Assembly (NCBI RefSeq): GCF_023631325.1
Contig: NZ_JALQDG010000003.1
Location: forward strand, 620,001 to 684,000
From: Caballeronia sp. INDeC2
GTDB lineage: Bacteria > Pseudomonadota > Gammaproteobacteria > Burkholderiales > Burkholderiaceae
Length of the DNA stretch: 64,000 nucleotides
Direction: 5' to 3'
A program made the translations under genes and the position numbers. Below are positions 52,253 to 63,512 of the stretch, piece by piece. A model generated the notes under the pieces. It saw only the letters and a program-made list of their open reading frames with translations. It searched no databases and was not told where the DNA came from. Every line of letters starts with the position of its first letter. The first letter of the stretch is position 1.

Positions 52253-54033
52253 ACGCCAATACCTTGATGCAGACGGCGATCTTCATCGTCGTGCTCATCG
52301 CGCTTGCGATACCGCTCGGGCGCTACATGGCGGGCGTGTTTGACGGCACGTCGGTCGTCGTGCGCAAGATCGGGCGTCCCGTCGAAGCGATGCTCTACCG
52401 CATCGCCGGCGTCGATCCCGGTGCCGAGATGTCGTGGAAGCATTACGCGCTCGCCGTACTGCTCTTCAACGTCCTCGGCGCGCTCGTGCTGTACGCGCTG
52501 CTGCGCCTGCAAGGCATGTTGCCGCTCAATCCGCAGTCGATGAGCGGCATGACGCCCGACGCCGCGTTCAACACCGCCGTCAGCTTCGTGACCAACACGA
52601 ACTGGCAGGACTACGGCGGCGAAAGCACGCTCGGCTATCTCGAGCAGATGGTCGGCCTCACCGTGCAGAACTTCCTGTCGGCGGCGACGGGCATCGCGGT
52701 CGTCGTCGCGCTGATTCGCGGCTTCAAGCGGCACTCGGCGCAGACCATCGGCAACTTCTGGGTCGATCTCACGCGCACGACGCTGTACATTCTTGCGCCG
52801 CTCGCCGTCGTCTTCGCGCTCGTATTCGTGAGCCAGGGCGCGATCCAGAACTTCAAGGCGTATCAGGACGTGCCGACACTTCAGGTCACGCGCTATCAGA
52901 CGCAATCGACTAACGCGCAGGGCAAGTCCGTCACGCAGACGCTTACGGCCGACAAGCAGGCATTGCCGATGGGCCCGGTCGCCTCGCAGGAAGCGATCAA
53001 GATGCTCGGCACGAATGGCGGCGGTTTCTTCAACGCCAACTCCGCCCATCCGTACGAGAACCCGACGCCGTTCTCGAACTTCATGCAGATGCTCGCGATG
53101 CTCATCATCCCGGCGGCGCTGTGCGTCGTGTTCGGCCGCACGGTCGGCGACGGCCGGCAAGGCTATGCCGTGCTCGCGGCGATGACCATCGCGTTCGCGG
53201 CCGCGTGCGTCGGCGAGATCTCGGCGGAGCAGGCGGGCAATCCGCTGTACGCATCGCTGAACGTCGATACGCACGCATCCCCAACGCAGGCCGGCGGAAA
53301 CATGGAAGGCAAGGAAACGCGCTTCGGTATCGCGCAATCGGGCATCTTCACGGTCGCGACCACGGCGGCTTCGTGCGGCGCGGTCGCGAACACGCACGAC
53401 TCGCTGACGCCTTTGGGCGGCCTCGTGCCGATGCTGCTGATCCAGCTCGGCGAAGTGATCTTCGGCGGCGTCGGCTCGGGGCTCTACGGCATGCTCGTCT
53501 TCGCGCTGCTCGCCGTGTTCGTCGCGGGTCTCATGATCGGACGCACGCCCGAATACGTCGGCAAGAAGATCGAGTCGTTCGAGATGAAGATGGTGTCGAT
53601 CGCGATCCTGCTTACGCCGCTGATCGTGCTCGTGGGCACGTCGATCGCCGTGCTCACGGCATCGGGCACCGTGGGCATCGCGAATCCGGGCGCGCACGGC
53701 TTCTCCGAAATCCTCTACGCGTTCAGCTCGGCTGCCAACAACAACGGCAGCGCGTTCGGGGGGCTTTCGGTGAACACGCCGTTCTACAACTCGATGCTCG
53801 CCATCGCGATGTGGTTCGGCCGCTTCGGCTCGATCGTGCCGGTGCTCGCCATCGCGGGCTCGCTCGCGGCGAAGAAACGTCTTGCCGTGACCGCCGGCAC
53901 GCTGCCGACGCACGGTCCGCTCTTCGTGGTGCTGCTGCTAGGCACGCTGCTGCTCGTCGGCGCGCTCACGTATGTGCCCGCGCTCGCGCTCGGTCCCATC
54001 GTCGAACATATCACCATGATTGCAGGCCACTGA
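52249..54033 (+). CDS. kdpA: Potassium-transporting ATPase subunit A
   Basis: A 594-aa K+-selective channel-like subunit. The four SKT-type pore motifs are visible: [65 protein letters not shown] and [13 protein letters not shown], each with the selectivity glycines. About ten membrane helices. It starts in ATGA overlap with kdpF; 13 bp precede kdpB. Confidence 0.97.
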   Translation: MNANTLMQTAIFIVVLIALAIPLGRYMAGVFDGTSVVVRKIGRPVEAMLYRIAGVDPGAEMSWKHYALAVLLFNVLGALVLYALLRLQGMLPLNPQSMSGMTPDAAFNTAVSFVTNTNWQDYGGESTLGYLEQMVGLTVQNFLSAATGIAVVVALIRGFKRHSAQTIGNFWVDLTRTTLYILAPLAVVFALVFVSQGAIQNFKAYQDVPTLQVTRYQTQSTNAQGKSVTQTLTADKQALPMGPVASQEAIKMLGTNGGGFFNANSAHPYENPTPFSNFMQMLAMLIIPAALCVVFGRTVGDGRQGYAVLAAMTIAFAAACVGEISAEQAGNPLYASLNVDTHASPTQAGGNMEGKETRFGIAQSGIFTVATTAASCGAVANTHDSLTPLGGLVPMLLIQLGEVIFGGVGSGLYGMLVFALLAVFVAGLMIGRTPEYVGKKIESFEMKMVSIAILLTPLIVLVGTSIAVLTASGTVGIANPGAHGFSEILYAFSSAANNNGSAFGGLSVNTPFYNSMLAIAMWFGRFGSIVPVLAIAGSLAAKKRLAVTAGTLPTHGPLFVVLLLGTLLLVGALTYVPALALGPIVEHITMIAGH

Positions 54034-54046
54034 ATTCGAGAACAGC

Positions 54047-56176
<2,130 letters not shown>

Positions 56177-56204
56177 TCGTTTCTTTTATCGAGGCACGTA
56201 CATC

Positions 56205-56786
56205 ATGAAGAATCTTCTGCGTCCCATGCTGGTGTTGTTCGTCGCGTTGAGCGTCGTGACGGGCGTGGTTTATCCGGCGGTCGTGACCGCGATCGGACAG
56301 GCGGCGTTTGCGCATCAGGCGAATGGCAGTCTGATCGAGCGCGATGGCAAGGCCATCGGTTCCGAGATCATCGGACAGCAGTTCGATGCGCCTGGGTATT
56401 TCTGGGGCCGTTTGTCCGCGACGACGCCGAATCCCTACAACGCTGCGAATTCCAGCGGATCGAATCTCGGACCGACGAATCCCGCTCTCGCGGATGAGGT
56501 CAAGGCGCGGATCGCCGCGTTGCATGAGCTCGATCCGGGCAATCGGGCTGCCGTGCCTGTCGATCTCGTGACTTCGTCGGGGAGCGGGCTCGATCCGGAT
56601 ATCAGTCCTGCGGCCGCGGCTTATCAGGTTCCTCGCGTTGCGAAGGAGCGCGGGATGTCGGTGGCGGAGGTCGAGGCGATTGTCGCTCGGGCCACGAGCG
56701 GGCGGCAGTTTGGTTTGCTCGGAGAGCCCAGGGTGAATGTGCTTAAATTGAATCTTGATTTGGATGAGAAGCACGTGGGGCGGTAG
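56205..56786 (+). CDS. kdpC: Potassium-transporting ATPase subunit C
   Basis: A 193-aa accessory subunit with one N-terminal membrane helix ([24 protein letters not shown]). Family blocks follow: [39 protein letters not shown] and [30 protein letters not shown]. It is thought to raise ATP affinity. It is the last gene of kdpFABC; a 690-bp repeat-filled gap separates it from kdpD. Confidence 0.95.
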   Translation: MKNLLRPMLVLFVALSVVTGVVYPAVVTAIGQAAFAHQANGSLIERDGKAIGSEIIGQQFDAPGYFWGRLSATTPNPYNAANSSGSNLGPTNPALADEVKARIAALHELDPGNRAAVPVDLVTSSGSGLDPDISPAAAAYQVPRVAKERGMSVAEVEAIVARATSGRQFGLLGEPRVNVLKLNLDLDEKHVGR

Positions 56787-56834
56787 GGGGTTTTTTTTTC
56801 GCCGGATCCCGTTTTCTTTTTGGTTTATTAGCGT

Positions 56835-57396
56835 TGCCCCTGTGCGGGGCGGCAGTCACTTTCTTTGCTGCTGCAAAGAAAGTAACCAAAGAAAGCAGCT
56901 CGATAAGCCCGCGGTCACACGCAGTTTGGCCATGCGTGCCAGGCGATCGTGGGCTCAGTAGAGAGTGCCCTCAATGGCCCCGCCGGGCTTGGATCGCGCA
57001 CGGTCTGACAAGCTAGTACTCTGAGCGTGCTGGTTCAGCATCAAATAGCACCGGCACAGCGCTACGCGCTGCCGCAGGGTATGCAAGGGACAACATCGGT
57101 CTGCACGTGCAGTGAGATGGAGGCGTTAGTAAAGAAGGTTCGGCAAACCCGATTGACCGGTCGGCCGCGAAGCGGGCCGAAGCCATTTGGCGCTGAGCCA
57201 GTGAGTGAAGCGGTGCGAGGCGACAGACCGTGCGCGAGCCAAGCCCGGTCAAACCTTTGAGGGCGACACTTAGGCAGCCCACGATCACATGGCACGCGTG
57301 GCCAAACTGCGTGTGACCGCGGGCGTATCGAGCTGCTTTCTTTGGTTACTTTCTTTGCAGCAGCAAAGAAAGTGACTGCCGCCCCGCACAGGGGCA
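56835..57396. repeat. Long inverted repeat between kdpC and kdpD
   Basis: Two 121-bp arms, 56835-56955 and 57276-57396, are inverted copies that differ at about four positions; weaker inverted similarity continues inward (about 56968-57007 against 57230-57262). Each arm holds an 11-bp perfect hairpin (ACTTTCTTTGC/GCAAAGAAAGT with a 4-base loop). Short frames on both strands that translate to 'PLCGAAVTFFAAAKKVTKES' come from the repeat and are not genes. The rest of 56787-57476 has no supported gene. No transposase is present. Confidence 0.85.
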
Positions 57397-57476
57397 GAGC
57401 CAATAGACCGACACGAACACAGGGTTCCATAGAAGCCCGAGCAAACCAAAGCAAAGCGAAGCAAAAAAACAGAACC

Positions 57477-60263
57477 ATGCCCCGCCCAACCCCCGACGAA
57501 CTCATCGACAAACTTCACCGCGAGGAAGAAAAACGCCAACGCGGAAGGCTGAAGATCTTCTTCGGCGCCTCCGCCGGCGTAGGCAAAACCTTCGCGATGT
57601 TGCAAGCCGCCCGCCGCCGCGACGAAAACGTAGAAGTCCTCGTTGGCATCGCAGAAACACATGGCCGCAAGGAAACGCTCGCCCTGCTAGAAGGGCTCGA
57701 AACACTGCCGCCCGCGCGCATCGAATATCGTGGCCGTCTGCTCGCCGAATTCGACCTCGACGCAGCCCTCGCAAGAAAGCCCCAACTCATCCTCGTCGAC
57801 GAGCTCGCACATTCGAACGTCCAAGGCGCGCGCCACATGAAGCGCTGGCAGGACGTGCAAGAACTGCTCGATGCGGGCATCGACGTGTACACGACCGTCA
57901 ACGTCCAGCACCTCGAAAGCCTGAACGACATCGTCGGGCGCATCACCGGTATTCGCGTCTGGGAGACCGTGCCCGACCGCGTCTTCGATCTCGCCGATGA
58001 AGTCACGCTCGTCGATCTGCCGCCCGAAGAACTGCTCGACCGTCTGCGCGAAGGCAAGGTCTACCTGCCGCAGCAAGCCGAGCACGCGGTGCGCAACTTC
58101 TTTCGCAAAGGCAACCTGATCGCGCTGCGCGAGCTCGCGTTGCGTCGCACGGCCGATCGCGTCGATGCGCAAATGCGCGAATATCGCGCCGATCAGTCGA
58201 TCGAACGCATCTGGCGTGCGCGCGAGCGGCTCATCGCGTGCATCGGGCCAGGACCGGAAAGCGCGACGCTCGTGCGCGCGGCCGCGCGGCTCGCCGCCGC
58301 GCTCAAGGCAGACTGGCTCGCCGTCTATGTCGAAACACCGAAGCTGCAACGGCTTTCCGACGACATCCGCCGCCGCACGCTCGATGCGCTCAAGCTCGCC
58401 TCCGAACTCGGCGCGGAAACGGTCACGCTCGATGGCGCCGATGCCGCCGCGACGCTCATCGACTATGCGCACATGCGCAACGTGTCGAAGCTCGTCGCGG
58501 GCGCATCTTCGAGTGAGGGATGGCGGCGCGTGTTCGCACGGCCGGTGAGCGAGCGCATCATCCGGCAAGGCTCGGATATCGACGTGACGCTCGTTTCGAC
58601 CGGCGCGCGCGACGAGCGACGCCGCACGCTCGCGCAGGTTTTCGGCATCCGGCGCGACGGCGCGCACTCGCCGCCGCGCGCCTATCTCTTCGCGCTCGCG
58701 ATCGGCGGCGGCATCACGCTCGTCGCCGACATGCTGGCCGCGCATCGGTTCGCGCTCACGAATCTCGTGATGCTCTACCTGCTCGGCGTGATCTTCGCGG
58801 CGGTGCGCCTCGGGCGCGGGCCGGGCGTGATGCTGTCGTTTCTCTCCGTCGCCGCGTTCGATTTTTTCTTCGTGCCGCCCGAGCTGTCTTTTTCCGTGAC
58901 GGACACGCAGTATCTGCTGACCTTCATCGTGATGCTGCTGACCTCGCTCACGATCAGCCATCTGACGTCGAGCCTGCGGCGCGAGGCGCGCATCGCGTCG
59001 CAACGGGAGCGGCGCACCGGCGCGATGTACGCGATGACCAAGGAGCTCGGCGCGGCGCTGATGACCGAGCAGATCATCGAGATCGGCACGCGGCACGTCG
59101 CGGAAGTATTTCAGTCGAAGGTCGCGATGCTGTTGCCCGACGCCGCCGAGAAAGTGCGGCAGAAAGTGGGCGAGCCCGATCCCGACGTGACGCTCGATGC
59201 CGCGCGTCTCGATCTCGACATCGCGCAATGGGTCTACGACCAGCAAAAGCCCGCGGGCCGCGGCACCGAAACCCTGCCCGCGAGCCAGGCGCTCTATCTG
59301 CCGCTGAAAGCGCCGATGCGCACGCGCGGCGTGCTTGCGCTCGCGACCGAGCGCGAGGCCGAACTCGCGGTGCCCGAACAGCGCCGCATGATCGAAACGT
59401 TCGCGTCGCAGATCGCGCTCGCGCTGGAGCGTGTGCATTACGTCGAGATCGCGCAGGACGCGCTCGTCAACATGGAATCGGAGCGCTTGCGCAACTCGCT
59501 GCTGTCCGCGATTTCGCACGATCTGCGCACGCCGCTCACGTCGATCGTCGGCTTCGCGTCGGTGCTGGAGGAACGCGCGCGTGAAATCGGCGGCGACGCG
59601 GATGAATCGCAGGAACTCGTGCACGCGATCCACGAGGAAGCGCTGCGCATGAGCGGGCTCGTGACCAATCTGCTCGACATGGCGCGCTTGCAGGCGGGCG
59701 CGATTCGCCTGAACCGCCAATGGTCGATGCTCGAAGAGACCGTGGGCGCCGCGCTCGCGACCTCGCGCCGCGTACTCGCGGGACGCGCCGTGCAAGTGCG
59801 CGTGCCCGCCGATCTGCCGCTTCTGCAACTCGACGCCGTGTTGATGGAGCGGCTCTTCGCGAATCTGCTGGAAAACGCCGCGAAGTACACGCCGTCCGCG
59901 ACGCCGATACACATCGGCGCGGCGCTGGAGCACGACGGCGATGCGCGCTTCGTGCGCGTATGCATCGACGATGAAGGCTCGGGCGTGCCCTCCGGCATGC
60001 AGACCCGTCTCTTCGACAAGTTCACGCGCGGCGAGAAGGAATCGGCGCAACCGGGCATCGGGCTCGGTCTCGCGATCTGCCGCGCGATCGTCGAGGCGCA
60101 TGGCGGGCGGATCGGCGTCGAAAATCGCTTGGATGCGAGCGGACGCATACCAGGCGCGCGCTTCTGGTTCACGCTGCCGGCCGACGATGCCCCGCCCGAA
60201 GTTGCGCCGCCCGATGAAGACATCGAATCGAAGGCGGCGGCGCCAGGAGCGGGCGATGCCTGA
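57477..60263 (+). CDS. kdpD: Osmosensitive K+ channel sensor kinase KdpD
   Basis: A 928-aa sensor kinase. N-terminal KdpD domain with GASAGVGKTFAML (Walker A) and LILVDELAHSN (Walker B), a Usp-like domain (ERLIACIGPGPESATLVRAAARLAAALKADWLAVYVE), four membrane helices (about residues 400-500) and a GAF-like domain. Then DHp SAISHDLRTPLTSIVGFAS and HATPase NLLENAAKYTP, DEGSGVPS and GIGLGLAICRAIVEAHGG. ATG 57477 is chosen; the upstream open frame is repeat-derived. It overlaps kdpE by 8 bp. Confidence 0.96.
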   Translation: MPRPTPDELIDKLHREEEKRQRGRLKIFFGASAGVGKTFAMLQAARRRDENVEVLVGIAETHGRKETLALLEGLETLPPARIEYRGRLLAEFDLDAALARKPQLILVDELAHSNVQGARHMKRWQDVQELLDAGIDVYTTVNVQHLESLNDIVGRITGIRVWETVPDRVFDLADEVTLVDLPPEELLDRLREGKVYLPQQAEHAVRNFFRKGNLIALRELALRRTADRVDAQMREYRADQSIERIWRARERLIACIGPGPESATLVRAAARLAAALKADWLAVYVETPKLQRLSDDIRRRTLDALKLASELGAETVTLDGADAAATLIDYAHMRNVSKLVAGASSSEGWRRVFARPVSERIIRQGSDIDVTLVSTGARDERRRTLAQVFGIRRDGAHSPPRAYLFALAIGGGITLVADMLAAHRFALTNLVMLYLLGVIFAAVRLGRGPGVMLSFLSVAAFDFFFVPPELSFSVTDTQYLLTFIVMLLTSLTISHLTSSLRREARIASQRERRTGAMYAMTKELGAALMTEQIIEIGTRHVAEVFQSKVAMLLPDAAEKVRQKVGEPDPDVTLDAARLDLDIAQWVYDQQKPAGRGTETLPASQALYLPLKAPMRTRGVLALATEREAELAVPEQRRMIETFASQIALALERVHYVEIAQDALVNMESERLRNSLLSAISHDLRTPLTSIVGFASVLEERAREIGGDADESQELVHAIHEEALRMSGLVTNLLDMARLQAGAIRLNRQWSMLEETVGAALATSRRVLAGRAVQVRVPADLPLLQLDAVLMERLFANLLENAAKYTPSATPIHIGAALEHDGDARFVRVCIDDEGSGVPSGMQTRLFDKFTRGEKESAQPGIGLGLAICRAIVEAHGGRIGVENRLDASGRIPGARFWFTLPADDAPPEVAPPDEDIESKAAAPGAGDA

Positions 60264-60951
60264 TGCGGACGTATCGGTCGTCGTCATCGAGGACGATCCG
60301 CAGATTCGCCGCGTCGTGCGCGCGACGCTGCATGCGCACGGCATGACGGCGATCGAAGCCGATACGGCCGCCGCCGGTCTGCGCGAAGCCGCGACGCGCA
60401 AGCCCGATCTGATCGTGATCGATCTCGGCTTGCCGGATGCGGACGGCATCGACGTCATTCGCGAGTTGCGCGGCTGGACGCGCACGCCGGTGATCGTGCT
60501 CTCGGCGCGCACGAGCGAGCAGACGAAGGTCGCCGCGCTCGATGCGGGCGCCGACGATTATCTGACCAAGCCCTTCGGCGTGCCCGAACTGCTCGCGCGC
60601 ATGCGTGCGCAGTTGCGGCGCAACGCGCAGACGCACGACGAGACGCCGACGGTTTGCTTCGGCGATATCGCCGTCGATCTGGGCAAGCGGCAGGTGATGC
60701 GCGATGGGCAGCCGGTGCGCCTCACGCCGATCGAATACAAGCTCTTGACGGTGCTGATGCGTCACGCGGGCTGCGTGCTCACGCATCGGCAGTTGCTGCG
60801 CGAAGTGTGGGGACCGGAGCAGGTCGGAAACGCGCATTATCTGCGCGTGTACATGGGGCATCTGCGGCAGAAGCTGGAGCGTGACCCCGCGCAGCCCGCG
60901 CATATCGTGACGGAGACGGGTGTCGGATACCGGCTTGCCGGCGTTGGGTAG
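60256..60951 (+). CDS. kdpE: Response regulator KdpE
   Basis: A 231-aa OmpR-type regulator. Receiver: VVVIEDDPQIRR, phospho-Asp in DLIVIDLGLPDADG, Lys in DYLTKPFG. C-terminal winged helix: RLTPIEYKLLTVLMRHAGCVLTHRQLLREVWG, then HYLRVYMGHLRQKLE. It activates kdpFABC at low K+ together with KdpD. ATG 60256 lies inside the end of kdpD. Confidence 0.96.
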   Translation: MPDADVSVVVIEDDPQIRRVVRATLHAHGMTAIEADTAAAGLREAATRKPDLIVIDLGLPDADGIDVIRELRGWTRTPVIVLSARTSEQTKVAALDAGADDYLTKPFGVPELLARMRAQLRRNAQTHDETPTVCFGDIAVDLGKRQVMRDGQPVRLTPIEYKLLTVLMRHAGCVLTHRQLLREVWGPEQVGNAHYLRVYMGHLRQKLERDPAQPAHIVTETGVGYRLAGVG

Positions 60952-60997
60952 CGCGGCGAATTATGATGTCGTCTCACCGCAAACCAGCAAACGATCG

Positions 60998-61582
60998 ATG
61001 AGCCAACCGACCTTGAACGGGCAACGCGTGCAGCTTCGCCCGCTACAACGCGATGACCGCGCCGCCTTGCTCGACGCCGCCGCCGATGGCGAACTCTGGA
61101 ATCTCAACGTGACGGTCGTGCCGAACGAAGACACGATCGACCGCTATCTCGACACCGCGCTCGCGGGCCGCGATGCCGGCACGGTGATGCCGTTCGCGAT
61201 CGTGCGGGCCGATGACGGGCGCGTCGTCGGCAGCACGCGCTACTGGAAGATCGATCGCGCGAACCGCAAGCTCGAAATCGGCCATACGTGGCTCGCGGCA
61301 TCGACGCAACGCACCGGCATCAACACGGAAGCGAAGTATCTGCTGCTCGCGCGCGCGTTCGACGCGATGAACTGCGTGCGCGTGCAGTTCACCACCGACG
61401 AGCTCAACGAGAAATCGCGCGCGGCGATACTCGGCATCGGCGCGAAACAGGAAGGCATCGTGCGGCACGAGCGCATCATGCCCGACGGCCGCAAGCGCAA
61501 CTCGGTGCGCTTCTCGATCATCGACGACGAATGGCCCGGCGTCAAAGCGATGCTGCTCGCGAAGCTCAACCGTCGAGCGTAG
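60998..61582 (+). CDS. GNAT family N-acetyltransferase (RimJ/RimL-like)
   Basis: A 194-aa acetyltransferase. LRPLQRDDRAALLDAAADGELWNL opens the fold, KLEIGHTWLAASTQRTGINTEAKYLLLARAFDAMNCVRVQFTTDELNEKSRAAILGIGAKQEG contains the acetyl-CoA binding turn and the beta5 region. This pattern is common to the RimJ/RimL-type subgroup, which modifies N-terminal amines or small molecules. ATG 60998. It overlaps the LysR gene tail-to-tail by 17 bp. Confidence 0.88.
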   Translation: MSQPTLNGQRVQLRPLQRDDRAALLDAAADGELWNLNVTVVPNEDTIDRYLDTALAGRDAGTVMPFAIVRADDGRVVGSTRYWKIDRANRKLEIGHTWLAASTQRTGINTEAKYLLLARAFDAMNCVRVQFTTDELNEKSRAAILGIGAKQEGIVRHERIMPDGRKRNSVRFSIIDDEWPGVKAMLLAKLNRRA

Positions 61583-62474
61583 CCGTCGCCTTCAGCGCCT
61601 TCAGTGCCTTCACACGCGCTTTCATGAACGCGACGAAGCCGTGCGTGACGGTGTCGTCCCGTGCATCTTGCCATGCGAGGCCGACGCGCCATCGCGCGGC
61701 CTGATCGCGCAAGGTCAGCACGCGCGCATCGCGCAGCAGGTATTGCGCACGCGACGGCAGAAACGCGGCGCCCACGCCACCCGCCACGGATGCGAGCACG
61801 GACTGGATATCGTCCGCTTCCTGAATCACGCGCGGGACGAAGCCGTGCCCGGCGCACCAGCGATCGATTTGCGCGGCGAGGCCCGGCCCGCGCGTGCGCG
61901 ACAGCGCGATGAATCCCGGCTCGTTCAGCGCGTTCAGATCGGCGGGTAGACGCTTGTAGCGCGTGTGCTCGGGCACGGCGAGCGCGAGCGTTTCGTCGAG
62001 CACGGCGAAGCCGGAAAGCCCCGCGCTCGCAGGCATCCGCATGAAGCCCACATCGAGCTTGTTCGCGAGAATGCGGCGCGTCTGCTCGTGCGACGACAGA
62101 TCGTGCAGCGTGATGCTCACGCCCGGATTGAGCGCGCCGAATTCGGCGATCAGCTTCGGCACGTGCGTGAGCGTCGACAGGCACAAGCCGACGCGCAGAA
62201 ACCCGCGTGCGCCGCTCGCGGCTTCGCGGGCGCGCACGAGCACGGCGTCGGCGTCGCGCACGAGCGATTGCGCATCGGCGATGAAGCCCGCGCCGAACGC
62301 CGTCAGATCCGCGCCGTGACGTCCGCGCTCGAAGAGACGCGCGCCGAGGCTCGCTTCTAGCGCGGCGATCTGCTTGCTGAGCGCGGGCTGGCTGAGGTGC
62401 AGCGCGTCGGCTGCGCGGCCGAAATGGCGCAAGTCCGCGATGGTGAGGAAGGCGCGCAGGAGTTTCAGTTCCAT
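61566..62474 (-). CDS. LysR family transcriptional regulator
   Basis: A 302-aa regulator. N-terminal winged HTH MELKLLRAFLTIADLRHFGRAADALHLSQPALSKQIAALEASLGARLFER, then an effector-binding domain. ATG 62474 is the usual LysR start; the 14 codons before it are not. It is divergent from a nitrilase-like gene; the gap holds a T-N11-A palindrome, so it probably controls that gene and the downstream cytosine deaminase. Confidence 0.93.
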   Translation of the reverse strand: MELKLLRAFLTIADLRHFGRAADALHLSQPALSKQIAALEASLGARLFERGRHGADLTAFGAGFIADAQSLVRDADAVLVRAREAASGARGFLRVGLCLSTLTHVPKLIAEFGALNPGVSITLHDLSSHEQTRRILANKLDVGFMRMPASAGLSGFAVLDETLALAVPEHTRYKRLPADLNALNEPGFIALSRTRGPGLAAQIDRWCAGHGFVPRVIQEADDIQSVLASVAGGVGAAFLPSRAQYLLRDARVLTLRDQAARWRVGLAWQDARDDTVTHGFVAFMKARVKALKALKATATLDG

Positions 62475-62480
62475 CGGATG

Positions 62481-62503
62481 TTCGATTCCATTTGGCGATC
62501 GAA
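62481..62503. promoter_or_regulatory. LysR-type operator (T-N11-A palindrome)
   Basis: TTCGAT-N11-ATCGAA is a perfect inverted repeat whose inner bases give T-N11-A, the LysR-type consensus. It lies seven bases upstream of the lysR start codon and in front of the divergent gene, the expected place for an autorepressing, activating LysR site. Confidence 0.7.
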
Positions 62504-62582
62504 TCGATCGAAACATTCATTTTACTTATCGATGGGCGAGCGGTTCAATGAGGCCATCTACTCGTTTGTTCGGGAGCCTCGC

Positions 62583-63431
62583 TTGAATGCCGCTTCGTTT
62601 CGCATCGCCGTGACCGTGCTCGATTCGCAACATGCCGATGCCGCGCGCCATTGTGCGCCGATTGCCGGCAAGCTCGCCGAGGCCGCATGTCAGGACGTAC
62701 AGCTGGTGGTGTTTCCACAACTGAGCATCCGCGCGGCGGACGACCTGTCGCGTGCCGAATCGTTCGATGGCCCTTCGATCCGCGCGATCGCCGCCGCCGT
62801 GGACGATACCGGCGTCGCGGCGGGCGTCGGCTGGATCGAGCGCACCGAAGACAAACGCCTCTACGACAGCTACGCGATTCTCTTCCCGGGCGGCGCGCGC
62901 GTGCGTCATCGCAAGCTGCATGCGTCGCATCGTGGATTGCAAAGCGGCGAGCGCTTCACCGTGTTCGATTCGCCGTTCGGCGCACGCATCGGCATTCTGA
63001 TCGGCGATGACAACGACGTCGTCGAGAACGTGCGAATGACGGCGCTCATGGGCGCGACGCTGCTCATCGCACCGATGCGCGATCAACGAACGCAGCGCGC
63101 GACGCTCGCCGCGCGCGCCGCCGACAACGGCATGTACATCGCGTGCAGCCATGCGTCGAGCGACGAGGCGCTGATCGCTGGGCCGGACGGCCGTATGCTC
63201 GCCCGTCGTGCATCGGCGAATAGCGGGCTCATCGTCGCGGACGTGCAGCCGTCGTTGGCCGCGACGAGCGCCGGTCGCCGGGCGCTGTCCGCGCGCCGTC
63301 CCGAACTCTACGAACCGCTCGCGCGGCAGGGCATTGCCTATCCGCTCACGATCGAACCGGAACGCGCCACGCCGCGCGGTTCGCTGCCGCTTAGTTTCGC
63401 CGTGGTCGGACGCCATCGCGTCATGCGCTGA
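62583..63431 (+). CDS. Nitrilase-superfamily protein without catalytic Glu and Cys
   Basis: A 282-aa protein of carbon-nitrogen hydrolase fold. FRIAVTVLDSQHADAARHCAPIAGKLAEAACQDVQLVVFPQLSI opens it; family members have FPE here, so the catalytic Glu is Gln. The Lys is kept (RHRKLHASHRG). The nucleophile motif ICYD is IGDD, so Cys is Gly. It is therefore probably inactive as an amidase and may bind a ligand or partner. TTG 62583 follows GGGAG by 7 bases; ATG 62532 in the same frame is the alternative. The next gene encodes cytosine deaminase. Confidence 0.8.
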   Translation: MNAASFRIAVTVLDSQHADAARHCAPIAGKLAEAACQDVQLVVFPQLSIRAADDLSRAESFDGPSIRAIAAAVDDTGVAAGVGWIERTEDKRLYDSYAILFPGGARVRHRKLHASHRGLQSGERFTVFDSPFGARIGILIGDDNDVVENVRMTALMGATLLIAPMRDQRTQRATLAARAADNGMYIACSHASSDEALIAGPDGRMLARRASANSGLIVADVQPSLAATSAGRRALSARRPELYEPLARQGIAYPLTIEPERATPRGSLPLSFAVVGRHRVMR

Positions 63432-63512
63432 ATCGAACGCCGCACGGCTTTTCTGTCCCGATACAATCGAGCAAATACAGCGGACGAACAGCCTGCCACG
63501 GAGGTTTCGCAC

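Noticed and set aside
56755..57511. Small proteins with 'LPLCGAAVTFFAAAKKVTKES' in both directions
   Set aside because: They are translations of the two arms of an inverted repeat, not genes.
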